Shown: piece by piece, positions 1 to 9,223 of the stretch | Layout of the letters: each line of letters starts with the position of its first letter | Position numbering within the stretch: the first letter of the stretch is position 1 | Source: an uncultured Alistipes sp. | GTDB taxonomy: Bacteria; Bacteroidota; Bacteroidia; Bacteroidales; UBA932 | Length of the DNA: 64,000 nucleotides | Assembly: GCA_900550465.1 (NCBI GenBank) | Contig: URSC01000007.1 | Location: 57,100-121,099 of the forward strand | Direction: 5' to 3' | The notes under the pieces: generated by a model | Databases searched by the model: none | What the model was told of the DNA's origin: nothing | The model's input: the letters and a program-made list of their open reading frames with translations, nothing else | Made by a program: the position numbers and the translations under genes

Positions 1-1966
1 AAACTTCCAGGCCGGTTACTCCAACTCATTCGCACAGCGGCGCCTTACCTTCAACGCCAGGCTGAGGGCAGGATGGTCCAATGCGACCAACATCAGCGAC
101 CCCGACCTCTTCCTGGACGAGATATCCCAGTCCCGGGACCTGAGCCTGCGTCTCAACATCAACGGACGCTGGAACATCAACCGGCCATGGATCTCCAGCC
201 TGGAATATCTGGCCACCGGAAGCTGGTCCGACCAGTATTCCCGCGACCGCAGCTACCAGGGCTCGGCCGGCTACACTCCCGTGGCCACAGTACGGGAGGA
301 TTTCACGGGCACAGGCTTCTTCACACAGCCGCAGTACTATTCTGACGTGAGTGTCTACGGAGAGCCTGTAGACGCCAACATAAAACTGACGGCCAACCAG
401 TTCGGACAGTACGGAAAAGTCTCCAACCGCGTCCTGCTGGGAGGAGAGTGGAAGGTTCAGGGCAATGTGGGAGAGGGAAAGGTGTTCGACCCCCTCTGTC
501 CTCCCAACCCGGGAGCATCCACATCCCTGAGGGAAAGGTCCTACTCCGACATACCGTTCCTTCACCGGCTGACCGGCTACATCGAGGACAATCTGAGATT
601 CCCTCTCGGTCCCACTTCACTCGAAATTCAGGCCGGAGTCCGCATCAACGGACTGATGGCCGGCGGCATCGGCACATCCAATTTTCTCACCGCAGAGCCG
701 AGGGCCAACCTCAAATACCATATAGCCGGGAACGGCCCGTCATCATGGCTGCGGGAACTGAGCATAAGGGGCGGCTGGGGTATATCGTACAAGATGCCGT
801 CCATGGTCTATCTCTATCCGGAGGCGGCCTATAAGGACATGGTGTCTTTCTCCTACAATGACTTCGACGCCAACGGCTATGGCATGAACGTGATCACCAC
901 CAAGAAGGTAGAAACCGTCAACCCGGACCTGACCCCCCAGCGCTCCCGCAACATAGAGGCCGGAGTGGAGTTCGACGCCACTGCTGTCAGCGGCTCGATA
1001 GTGTACTTCAACGAATACCTGACCGACGGCTACGGCTTCGTCACGGAATACGTCCCCATGATGTACAACCGCTACGGCTATACATGGGGAGCGGACGGCA
1101 ACCCGTCCCAGACGACCCTGCCCTCGGGAGTGCGGCCCGTATTCCTCGACGGACAGGTGAGTGTGGGCGGGGAGACCCTGCCATTCATCACCGACACGAC
1201 GTTCATGTCCTATTCCAGGCCAGTCAACAACATCACCAACCGCAAGTGGGGAGTGGAGATAGCCCTGGACTTCGCCCGTATCAGGGCCCTCAACACCACG
1301 ATAAGTCTAAGCGGTGCATACATGAATATAGAGACCCACAATGGCGGAGAGACCATGAGGCTCTACTCGGGAGGCACCGGAGGCCGCTCCTACCCCTACG
1401 TGGGAGTCTACGCCGGAAGCACCTCCGCATCCAATGGATCAGTCCGCGAGAGACTGAATACCAACCTGATGATAGTCACCCACATTCCCCGCATAGCCAT
1501 GGTCATGACACTCACCGCCCAGATGGTATTCCTCGACCGCAGCCAGAGCCTGTCGGAGGTGAACGGAGTATCCCAGCCATATTTCTACGACGAGTCAGGC
1601 CGCAGGGTGTCAGGCGCGGAGGCCCTCAACGACAGGGAACACACCAAGCTCATCAACCCCCTGTACATCATCAACCGGGCAGGAGACATCATACCGTTCA
1701 CGCAGGAAATGGAGGCAGATCCCACATACGCCAACCTCATCCTGAGCACCAACACCGCCAACTACTACATCCGCCAGAGCTATCCCTTCTACGGCATGCT
1801 CAACATCCGTGTAACAAAACAGATCAAGGACATAGCCACCGTCTCTTTCTACGCCAACAACTTCCTCAATTTCCGGGGCCGGGTGCGCAACAGCGTCACC
1901 GGCTACCTTTCCGACCGCAACACCCCGATATACTTCGGAGCTGAGGTAAAAATCACCATCAAATGA
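1..1966 (+). CDS. TonB-dependent outer membrane receptor, C-terminal part (5' end outside window)
   Basis: The reading frame is open from base 2 and ends with TGA at 1964-1966, giving about 654 residues of a protein whose signal peptide, plug and first strands lie upstream of the window. What is visible is a long run of alternating aromatic/polar beta strands, with motifs such as GVRINGL, NIEAGVEF and RGGWGISYKMPSM, typical of the barrel half of Bacteroidetes TonB-dependent receptors. The last strand reads GAEVKITIK. Its stop overlaps the start of the DUF4876 lipoprotein gene (ATGA), so the two are translationally coupled. Substrate unknown; the DUF4876, DUF6850 and S46 peptidase genes that follow suggest a dedicated uptake locus. 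Confidence 0.88.
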   Translation, partial: NFQAGYSNSFAQRRLTFNARLRAGWSNATNISDPDLFLDEISQSRDLSLRLNINGRWNINRPWISSLEYLATGSWSDQYSRDRSYQGSAGYTPVATVREDFTGTGFFTQPQYYSDVSVYGEPVDANIKLTANQFGQYGKVSNRVLLGGEWKVQGNVGEGKVFDPLCPPNPGASTSLRERSYSDIPFLHRLTGYIEDNLRFPLGPTSLEIQAGVRINGLMAGGIGTSNFLTAEPRANLKYHIAGNGPSSWLRELSIRGGWGISYKMPSMVYLYPEAAYKDMVSFSYNDFDANGYGMNVITTKKVETVNPDLTPQRSRNIEAGVEFDATAVSGSIVYFNEYLTDGYGFVTEYVPMMYNRYGYTWGADGNPSQTTLPSGVRPVFLDGQVSVGGETLPFITDTTFMSYSRPVNNITNRKWGVEIALDFARIRALNTTISLSGAYMNIETHNGGETMRLYSGGTGGRSYPYVGVYAGSTSASNGSVRERLNTNLMIVTHIPRIAMVMTLTAQMVFLDRSQSLSEVNGVSQPYFYDESGRRVSGAEALNDREHTKLINPLYIINRAGDIIPFTQEMEADPTYANLILSTNTANYYIRQSYPFYGMLNIRVTKQIKDIATVSFYANNFLNFRGRVRNSVTGYLSDRNTPIYFGAEVKITIK

Positions 1967-3162
1967 GAAAAGCCCATATCTTCATACTAATAGCCGCATT
2001 GGCCCTGACATCATGCCTCAGGGAGCAGGACAGCTCAGCCCTGCTGGAAGTGCAGCTGGTCCTCCCGGAGGAGACTGATGCCGGCATAGACCTTTCCATG
2101 GTGGAAATCAAACTCCAGGCAAAGGATATCCAGCTGACCTACACCGCCCGGCCCGATACGTCCGGCAAAGCCGTATTCCACGTCCGTCCGGGCAAATACG
2201 ACCTGCTGGCCTCGGCCTATTTCGAAGACACCCGCACCGCGGTCAACGGCTCCACGACGGAATTCATCCTCACCGAAGAGGGCATTATCGCCGACGACGG
2301 CAGCACGGAGGGCTCTACCATAGAGCTGCTGCTCAACGTAGCCGCCCCCAACCCCCTGATCATACGCGAGCTCTACTTCCACGGATCCTCCACCCTTGAG
2401 GGGGCCAACTACCTCAGGGACCAGTATTTCGAGCTGTACAACAACGCCGGTCCGGAAGGAGAGGTCATCTACCTCGACTCCACCTGCGTGGCCTGCGTCT
2501 TCCCGGCCAACTCCACCACCGGCAACAATGCCTGGGAGGGCAGTGACACCGTAGCCATTTTCCAGATGTTCTGGATGTTCCCCGGAGACGGCAATACCTG
2601 GGCACTGGCCCCGGGAGAATCCTGTGTAGTGGCCGTAAGGGCAGCCGTAGACCATTCTGACAGAGCCACCTCGGGGCTACAGCTCAACAAAGCCCATTTC
2701 GGCTGCTATGCCGACCATCTGACCGGACAAGAAATATCAGCCGGAGTCACCCCTATGGTCTGCTACATGGCCGGACAGGGTACGGCGTGGGGTCTCTCCT
2801 ACAGCTCGCCGGCCTTCGTGGTATTCAAGCCGGAGATGGGAGTCACCCAATACCGGGCTCATCCGGAAATATGGGAAAGGTATGAGCCGGGCAAGACCTC
2901 AGGGACCAAATACTGGCACATCCCCGCCTCGTGGATTATCGACGGGGTAGAATGTGTGGACACTCCGGAAGGGGCCATAAAGCGCCTGCCCTCCACCGTG
3001 GACGCCTCCTATACCTGGATGCGCTCGGCCAAATACTCCGGCAAGTGCGTCACCCGCATCCTCGACAGAGTCGAGGACGGCATAGAGATATTCATGGACA
3101 CCAACAACTCGGACACGGACTTCATCCCCGACAGTCCCCTGTCCCCAAGACTAAGACAGTAG
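1963..3162 (+). CDS. DUF4876 family lipoprotein
   Basis: A 399-residue protein with a lipoprotein signal (hydrophobic residues 5-16, lipobox LTSC with Cys18). After a short Ig-like N-terminal domain (about residues 28-110) comes the part I recognise as DUF4876: NPLIIRELYFHGS near 131, then DQYFELYNN, with acidic and aromatic blocks to the C-terminus. Such proteins sit next to TonB-dependent receptors in Bacteroidetes and are presumed surface or periplasmic partners of the receptor; no biochemical role is established to my knowledge. ATGA overlap with the receptor upstream and a 4-bp gap to the next gene indicate one operon. Confidence 0.8.
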   Translation: MRKAHIFILIAALALTSCLREQDSSALLEVQLVLPEETDAGIDLSMVEIKLQAKDIQLTYTARPDTSGKAVFHVRPGKYDLLASAYFEDTRTAVNGSTTEFILTEEGIIADDGSTEGSTIELLLNVAAPNPLIIRELYFHGSSTLEGANYLRDQYFELYNNAGPEGEVIYLDSTCVACVFPANSTTGNNAWEGSDTVAIFQMFWMFPGDGNTWALAPGESCVVAVRAAVDHSDRATSGLQLNKAHFGCYADHLTGQEISAGVTPMVCYMAGQGTAWGLSYSSPAFVVFKPEMGVTQYRAHPEIWERYEPGKTSGTKYWHIPASWIIDGVECVDTPEGAIKRLPSTVDASYTWMRSAKYSGKCVTRILDRVEDGIEIFMDTNNSDTDFIPDSPLSPRLRQ

Positions 3163-3166
3163 TCCC

Positions 3167-4771
3167 ATGAGCACGGTTCGTCACATATTCCTGCTTCTGT
3201 CTCTATTCACGGCCACAGTCCGTACGGTCCGTGCAGAAGAAATGCCGGACAAATCCCTGATTACTCCAGGACGGCTGTGCTGGGCCAGTCCGTGGCTGGA
3301 AGGCAGCAACATGGCTGCGCACACCCTCAACACATTTTTCCTGACCGATACCGTATCGTCCCTAAGCCATGCCGCCCTCACTGCGGACTACTCTGAAGGG
3401 AATCTGCGGAACATCTATACCCCTGCTTCCGAAGTCAGGGCCGGGGCATCCGTCAGCTCCTATATGCGCATACGCAGGACATTTCTTTACGGACGCTTCG
3501 GCTACACCTACGACTACGGGCAGAACAGCCGATGGAGAGGCTTCGCAGACCCGTACCGCAGTCCTTTCATGCTGGCCGACTCCATTCCTGGAAACATCTC
3601 CCGCGAGACCTACTCCATGGCCGCAGGAGCCGCCCTTCAGGCCGGAAAGCACACCTCATTGGGACTGCTTCTCTCCTACGGATCCTCTCTCTTGTCCAAG
3701 CACAAAGACCTGCGCAACAAAAATACAGTCATGGATTTCAGCATAACCCCGTCAGTGGTGTTCCACACCAGGACATTCCGGGCCGGACTGGACCTCACCT
3801 ACAGCAGGTACACCGAGGAAACGGACTACACTCAGATAGACGAATCCACAGAGAAGTACCTCTTCGAGATCTACGGACTCTGGCTTTACACCAGCAGCGG
3901 ATATTCCGGGGCCGACCACAGCCGGATACTCATCAGTTCCGCTGTCAGCGGCAATCTTACTCTGGAGCTGCTGCTCGGGGAAACGAGAATCATGAACGTC
4001 CTGTCCCTGGACTACGACTACGGCAGCCAGACCGAGACCGGCTACAACAACCTGCGCTACGGTGATACCCGCACCCTGACATGGAGCGACCGGCTTATAC
4101 TCACGTGGGGAGTCTCGCACAGATTGGAGGCATCCGCAGTATCCGGCCAAATGCTGGGCTACCGCTTCCTGCAGCGGCAGGAACTGGACCCGGACTCGGG
4201 AGTGAGGATATGGGTCACATACGGCGACCCCATCAACTCCTACTCCAGCCTGTGGAGATATGCTGACCTCCACTACACCTGGCGGTCAGCCCGGAGCATG
4301 ATGCAGGTCCGCTGGGAAGTTACTGCAGGCGCATCCTGGAGCGACATGAGCCGGACAGCGAAGGAATACCCGGTGTATTTCAGCCAGAGTATCTCTTCAG
4401 CAGAGCCTTACCTGAAACTGGCCGGACACTGGTACAAGGGACGCAGCCAGTGGAGTATCAGCCCATCCGTACGGTGGAAGCACGTCTACAGCAGTACACC
4501 CGACCACGTGTACAATGTCTCGGACATGGAAATCACCATCGGAGAGACCCCGCTTCAGCTTGAGGGTCCCCTTATGGAAGAATATAGTTTCCTGGCCTCT
4601 TCCCGCATCGACACAGGACTGGATCTCCGCTACGGATGGACTGTCCCGCAGACCAGGGGTTCAGTGCTGAGCGTCAGCGCCGGATGGGTCATGCAGACCG
4701 CCCTCGGAGACCTCATGCCCGAAGGTGCTGCACGGCACTGTACCAGACTGAGTATAGGATTCACATTTTGA
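3167..4771 (+). CDS. DUF6850 family outer membrane beta-barrel protein
   Basis: A 534-residue protein with an N-terminal signal peptide (hydrophobic residues 5-20, cleavage near VRAEE). The rest is amphipathic beta strands rich in Tyr, Trp and Ser/Thr (for example FLYGRFGYTYDYG, and a last strand ending SIGFTF with C-terminal Phe, as expected for a barrel inserted by BamA). I assign DUF6850 from its co-occurrence with DUF4876 and the overall pattern, so the family name is less certain than the barrel call. It starts 4 bp after the DUF4876 stop and ends 9 bp before the S46 peptidase, in one operon. Confidence 0.72.
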   Translation: MSTVRHIFLLLSLFTATVRTVRAEEMPDKSLITPGRLCWASPWLEGSNMAAHTLNTFFLTDTVSSLSHAALTADYSEGNLRNIYTPASEVRAGASVSSYMRIRRTFLYGRFGYTYDYGQNSRWRGFADPYRSPFMLADSIPGNISRETYSMAAGAALQAGKHTSLGLLLSYGSSLLSKHKDLRNKNTVMDFSITPSVVFHTRTFRAGLDLTYSRYTEETDYTQIDESTEKYLFEIYGLWLYTSSGYSGADHSRILISSAVSGNLTLELLLGETRIMNVLSLDYDYGSQTETGYNNLRYGDTRTLTWSDRLILTWGVSHRLEASAVSGQMLGYRFLQRQELDPDSGVRIWVTYGDPINSYSSLWRYADLHYTWRSARSMMQVRWEVTAGASWSDMSRTAKEYPVYFSQSISSAEPYLKLAGHWYKGRSQWSISPSVRWKHVYSSTPDHVYNVSDMEITIGETPLQLEGPLMEEYSFLASSRIDTGLDLRYGWTVPQTRGSVLSVSAGWVMQTALGDLMPEGAARHCTRLSIGFTF

Positions 4772-4780
4772 TATTTACAT

Positions 4781-6886
4781 ATGACAACTTCTTTCCGACA
4801 CAGATTCATTACCATATTCCTCTCGACGGGATGCCTTCTGGGCATCTCCCTGACTCGCACCGCATCTGCGGATGAAGGAATGTGGCCCATACAGTCCGTC
4901 AACGACTCGGTACTGCTCTCAGCAAGCGGGGCCGTGGTATCCCTCGACTTCGGCTGCACCGGCAGCATGATCTCGGACAAAGGACTGCTCATCACCAACC
5001 ATCACTGCGCCTACAGCGACATCGCGGCCATCAGTACTCCCGGACACAACTACCTGGAAGACGGATTCTGGGCCTTCAGGGCCTCGGAGGAGATACCCAT
5101 AGAGGGCAAGAGCGCGTATTTTCTCCGGGGGACAGTGGACGTAACCGGGGAGATGGAAGTCCTGCGCGAGAGCGAGCGGCGTGCCGGCAGAGGGTACGGA
5201 AACCGTAGGATAGGCTGGCTTTTGGAGAAAAAATACTCGGAACAGACCGGCTATGAAGCCTCCCTTGCAACCATGTGGAAGGGAGAGCGGCAGGTAATCT
5301 ACCTGTATGAGGTTTACCGCGACCTGCGTCTGGTAGCGGCCCCTCCGGTATCCATCGCGGCATTCGGAGGTGATATAGACAACTGGGAATGGCCCCAGCA
5401 CAAGGGGGATTTCGCCATCTACCGGATATACACGGCACCTGACGGCAGCGGTGCGTCTTACTCACCGGACAACATTCCTCTCAAGCCAGACAAAATCCTG
5501 AAAATCGCCGGTGAGAGCGTGCAGGACGGGGACAGCACATTCGTCATAGGATATCCCGGAAGGACAGACCGGTACTCCTCGTCGTGGTCTGTGGAAAGAG
5601 GTCCGCTGACCGAAGCTCCGCTGATGTGCCGGATGCAGGGCCACCGGCTCGGCATCATGGCCGGATGGATGGAGAGCGACCCGGCAGTGAGGCTGATCTA
5701 TGCGGACACCTACTTCAGTACATCCAATGTGCAGGAACTCTACCAGGGACAGGCCGAGGCAGTCAGACGCTACGGAGTGACGGACATCAGGAAGACCGAA
5801 GAGGCAAGGCTGTGGGAATGGATAAAGAGCGACAGTCTCCGCCTCAGCCGCTGGGGAGGTCTAAAGGAAAGAATGGACTCAGTGTATGCCGCCACCGAAG
5901 ACAATGCAGTGCAGAGGGTCTACTACCGGGAAGCATACGTGCGCAGTTCCAAATACTATCTGCTGGCCATGAGGATAAACAACATGATACGTGCCCAGCA
6001 GCGGAATGAAGGCGGCGCGGACACCCTGGACTTCAGCCGTCACGCGGCTCTGATGCGCACGGCCCTCGGACACTACAGGGAGATGGTGCCGGAGGCCGAG
6101 ACCCGGATGCTGGCCTGGTCCTTGGGGGAGCTGACAGAGCATCTGCACCCGGAATACTGGGGAGAGTACCTGACGGCTGCTGCCGCCTCCATCCGGAATG
6201 ACGCAGATGGCTATACGGATTCGGTCGTGGGTGCCTCATTCCTGAGGGACAGCGCGTCATTCAAGGCATTTACCTCCAGACCGCGCACATACGGAGAGAT
6301 TATGTCCGACCCTCTGATACAGCTGTTCACTTCCGCATCCCTGCCGCCGTCGGACGCAGCTGAGATACATGCCCTCGAAAAGGAGTACACCTCAGCCCTG
6401 TACAACATGAGAAAGGAGGAGGGGATGAGGCAGTACCCGGACGCCAACTCCACCATGCGGCTCAGCCGTGGGACGGTAGGCCCGCTGCTTCCCAGGGACG
6501 GAGTGACCTGCCTGAGCGGCAGCACCATGCGCGGCATATTGGAAAAATACGACCCGGGACAGTACGAATACGGGCTGAAGCCGGAGTTCAGGACTCTGCT
6601 CGAAGAGGAAGTCAGGAGCCGGCCGGCAGACGGAGGAATGCGGGTCAATTTCCTCACCGACAACGACATCACCGGAGGCAACTCGGGCAGTCCCGTGCTC
6701 AACTCCAGGGGAGAGCTTACCGGCCTGGCCTTCGACGGCAACAAGGAATCCCTATGCTCGGATGTCTACTTCCATCCCCAGTACGGCAAGACTGTCTGCG
6801 TGGACATCAGCTACGTCCTGTGGATACTTGACCGGTACGCCGGAATGGACTGGATCGTGGAAGAGATGCTGCGTCAGGGGCAGTAG
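4781..6886 (+). CDS. dpp7: S46 family serine dipeptidyl peptidase, DPP7-like
   Basis: A 701-residue secreted exopeptidase with a signal peptide (cleavage near ASADE, residue 30). The S46 triad is visible: His75 in ITNHHCAY, Asp210 in HKGDF after GGDIDNWEW, and Ser635 in GGNSGSPV. The residue that sets P1 preference in this family (Gly in DPP7, Arg in DPP11) is Gly653 in AFDGNKE, so aliphatic or hydrophobic P1 residues are predicted rather than Asp/Glu. Length matches the family (about 700-720). It lies 9 bp after the barrel gene, last in an operon with a TonB receptor, which suggests release of dipeptides in the periplasm or at the surface. Family identity is firm; substrate preference is inferred from one position. 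Confidence 0.93.
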   Translation: MTTSFRHRFITIFLSTGCLLGISLTRTASADEGMWPIQSVNDSVLLSASGAVVSLDFGCTGSMISDKGLLITNHHCAYSDIAAISTPGHNYLEDGFWAFRASEEIPIEGKSAYFLRGTVDVTGEMEVLRESERRAGRGYGNRRIGWLLEKKYSEQTGYEASLATMWKGERQVIYLYEVYRDLRLVAAPPVSIAAFGGDIDNWEWPQHKGDFAIYRIYTAPDGSGASYSPDNIPLKPDKILKIAGESVQDGDSTFVIGYPGRTDRYSSSWSVERGPLTEAPLMCRMQGHRLGIMAGWMESDPAVRLIYADTYFSTSNVQELYQGQAEAVRRYGVTDIRKTEEARLWEWIKSDSLRLSRWGGLKERMDSVYAATEDNAVQRVYYREAYVRSSKYYLLAMRINNMIRAQQRNEGGADTLDFSRHAALMRTALGHYREMVPEAETRMLAWSLGELTEHLHPEYWGEYLTAAAASIRNDADGYTDSVVGASFLRDSASFKAFTSRPRTYGEIMSDPLIQLFTSASLPPSDAAEIHALEKEYTSALYNMRKEEGMRQYPDANSTMRLSRGTVGPLLPRDGVTCLSGSTMRGILEKYDPGQYEYGLKPEFRTLLEEEVRSRPADGGMRVNFLTDNDITGGNSGSPVLNSRGELTGLAFDGNKESLCSDVYFHPQYGKTVCVDISYVLWILDRYAGMDWIVEEMLRQGQ

Positions 6887-6934
6887 TCCCGCAGACAGGT
6901 CAATACATAGAGCAGTGCAAACCGAACAAGTTCA

Positions 6935-6966
6935 TTTGCATTGCTCTCGGCTTCTGTATATCTTTG
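6935..6966 (+). promoter_or_regulatory. Promoter of the biotin operon (Bacteroidetes type)
   Basis: TTTG at 6935-6938, a 20-bp spacer and TATCTTTG at 6959-6966 match the known Bacteroides -33/-7 consensus TTTG / TAnnTTTG. The bioB ATG follows 21 nt downstream. The gap from the S46 stop (6886) to bioB holds nothing else I can recognise, and no clear BirA-type palindrome. Confidence 0.75.
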
Positions 6967-6987
6967 CGGACTTGTAAAATACCTTGT

Positions 6988-7914
6988 ATGAAAGAAGGAA
7001 TCACATATCAGGAGGCCGTCAGGATATCCCGGGAAGTCTCCACAGAGGAGTTGTGTACTGAGGCTGAGAGACTAACACGTCAGTATGCCTCCAGACATTT
7101 CGACCTGTGCTCCATCATCAACGCCAAGTCCGGCCGCTGCCCGGAGGACTGCAAATGGTGCGCCCAGTCAGCGCATTATCATACCGGTATCGAGGAATAC
7201 CCGCTGGTTCCGGAAGAGGAATGCCTGAGGCACGCCTCTGTCAACGAGGCATCCGGCATAGGCCGATTCTCCCTGGTCACCAGCGGACGCAGGCTGTCGG
7301 ACAGGGAAGTGGACGAGGTCTGCGCAAGGGTGCGTTACCTGCGCGGCAACAGCTCCATCCGCATCTGCGCCTCGCTCGGGCTGCTCTCCGAGGAGAGCCT
7401 GCGCAAGCTCTACGAGGCCGGAGTCACCCGATACCACTGCAACCTGGAGGCTGCTCCTTCCTATTTTCCCTCCCTCTGCTCCACCCATACCCAGCAGCAG
7501 AAAATACAGACTCTGGAGGCTGCCCGCCGCGTCGGGATGGAGATCTGCTCCGGCGGCATCATCGGCATGGGCGAGACCGAGGAGCAGCGCATAGAACTGG
7601 CATTTACCCTCAAAGGGCTGGAAGTGCAGTCCATTCCCCTCAACATACTTTCGCCGATTCCGGGCACCCCCCTGGAAAACACACCACCCATCTCCGAGGA
7701 GGAGATATTCAGGTGCATAGCACTTTTCCGCCTGATTCACCCTACTGCCTACCTCCGCTTTGCGGGAGGACGGGCCAGACTTTCGCGGGAGGCCGTCCTC
7801 AAGGCCATGCGCATCGGCATCAACTCGGCCATTGCCGGAGACCTGCTGACCACAGTGGGCTCAAAAGTGGCTGAAGACAAAGAACTCATCAAATCCGCCG
7901 GTTATGAAATCTGA
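6988..7914 (+). CDS. bioB: Biotin synthase
   Basis: A 308-residue radical-SAM enzyme that inserts sulfur into dethiobiotin. The cluster-binding motif is Cys51, Cys55 and Cys58 in CPEDCKWC, and YHCNLE and GGIIGMGE blocks typical of BioB follow. I place the start at ATG 6988; the TTG at 6964 overlaps the -7 box and is unlikely. First gene of the operon bioB-A-F-G-C-D; its last 11 bases overlap bioA. Confidence 0.97.
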   Translation: MKEGITYQEAVRISREVSTEELCTEAERLTRQYASRHFDLCSIINAKSGRCPEDCKWCAQSAHYHTGIEEYPLVPEEECLRHASVNEASGIGRFSLVTSGRRLSDREVDEVCARVRYLRGNSSIRICASLGLLSEESLRKLYEAGVTRYHCNLEAAPSYFPSLCSTHTQQQKIQTLEAARRVGMEICSGGIIGMGETEEQRIELAFTLKGLEVQSIPLNILSPIPGTPLENTPPISEEEIFRCIALFRLIHPTAYLRFAGGRARLSREAVLKAMRIGINSAIAGDLLTTVGSKVAEDKELIKSAGYEI

Positions 7915-9205
7915 AGAATCCCTCAACCCCAATTTCGACATATTCGACCGCGACCACCTGTGGCACCCCTACACCTCCACCATCAATCCCCTGCCCACCT
8001 ACAAGGTCCGCAGCGCGCACGGCTGCCGGATAACCCTCGAGGACGGTACAGAGCTGATCGAGGGCATGTCCTCCTGGTGGTGCGCCGTACACGGGTACAA
8101 TCACCCCGTGCTCAACGAGGCCATACGCCGGCAGCTCGACAGCATGGCCCACGTCATGTTCGGAGGACTGACCCATGAGCCGGCCATCGAGCTGGGCAAA
8201 CTGCTGCTGGACATTGTCCCGCCGTCGATGAGCCATATCTTCTACGCCGACAGCGGATCGGTGGCAGTGGAAGTGGCCATGAAGATGGCCGTACAGTATC
8301 AGGTGGCCGCAGGACATCCGGACCGGACCAACTTCGTGACCATACGCACCGGCTACCACGGCGACACCTGGAACGCCATGTCGGTCTGCGACCCCGTCAC
8401 CGGGATGCACTCCCTTTTCGGCTCGGCCCTGCCGGTGAGGTACTTCGCGCCCTCGCCCCACAGCCGTTTCGACGGGGGTTGGGACCCGCACGACATAGAC
8501 CCGCTGCGGGAAATCATAGAACAGCACGGAAAGGACATAGCGGCCCTTATCCTCGAACCGATAGTACAGGGAGCCGGGGGAATGCGGTTCTACCATCCCC
8601 AGTACCTGCGGGAGGCGGCCGCCCTCTGCCGGGCTCACGGACTGCTGCTGATATTCGACGAGATAGCCACCGGATTCGGCCGCACAGGGAAACTCTTCGC
8701 CTGGGAACATGCCGGGGTGGAACCGGACATCATGTGCATCGGCAAGGCCATCACCGGAGGGTACATGACCTTCTCGGCGGTGCTGGCCAATGACTTAGTG
8801 GCGGACACCATCTCCTCGCACGACCCGAGGGTATTCATGCACGGGCCCACCTTCATGGGCAATCCGCTGGCCTGCTCAGTCGCCGTCGCATCCACCCGCC
8901 TGCTGCTCGAGAGCGGCTGGCAGGAGAAGGTGCGCAGGATAGAGGCGCAGCTGATGGAAGAGCTCGCTCCCGCACGCCGGATACCGTCGGTAGCGGACGT
9001 GAGGGTGCTCGGAGCCATAGGAGTACTCGAGATGAAGCAGCCGGTGGACATGGCCTGGATGCAGAAGCGCTTCGTCGAGGAAGGCATCTGGCTCAGACCC
9101 TTCGGAAAGCTTGTGTACACCATGCCGCCTTTCATCATTGAACCCGGGGAGCTGTCCGTGCTGACTTCCCGGATGCTGAAAATAGTAAGCGAAATCCCGG
9201 GATAA
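7904..9205 (+). CDS. bioA: Adenosylmethionine-8-amino-7-oxononanoate aminotransferase
   Basis: A 433-residue class III PLP aminotransferase that makes 7,8-diaminopelargonate with S-adenosylmethionine as amino donor. Visible marks: HLWHPYTS near 18-25, the SSWWCAVHGYNHP substrate-site block near 56-68, FDEIATGFGRTG near 251-262 with the PLP-binding Asp, and the Schiff-base Lys281 in GKAITGGYM. Overlaps bioB by 11 bp; bioF starts 18 bp after its stop. Confidence 0.97.
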   Translation: MKSEESLNPNFDIFDRDHLWHPYTSTINPLPTYKVRSAHGCRITLEDGTELIEGMSSWWCAVHGYNHPVLNEAIRRQLDSMAHVMFGGLTHEPAIELGKLLLDIVPPSMSHIFYADSGSVAVEVAMKMAVQYQVAAGHPDRTNFVTIRTGYHGDTWNAMSVCDPVTGMHSLFGSALPVRYFAPSPHSRFDGGWDPHDIDPLREIIEQHGKDIAALILEPIVQGAGGMRFYHPQYLREAAALCRAHGLLLIFDEIATGFGRTGKLFAWEHAGVEPDIMCIGKAITGGYMTFSAVLANDLVADTISSHDPRVFMHGPTFMGNPLACSVAVASTRLLLESGWQEKVRRIEAQLMEELAPARRIPSVADVRVLGAIGVLEMKQPVDMAWMQKRFVEEGIWLRPFGKLVYTMPPFIIEPGELSVLTSRMLKIVSEIPG

Positions 9206-9223
9206 CTTTTGATACCGCTGATC

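Noticed and set aside
6887..6987. Biotin riboswitch or BirA operator before bioB
   Set aside because: Only a standard promoter is visible; no clear palindrome or structured leader of useful size.
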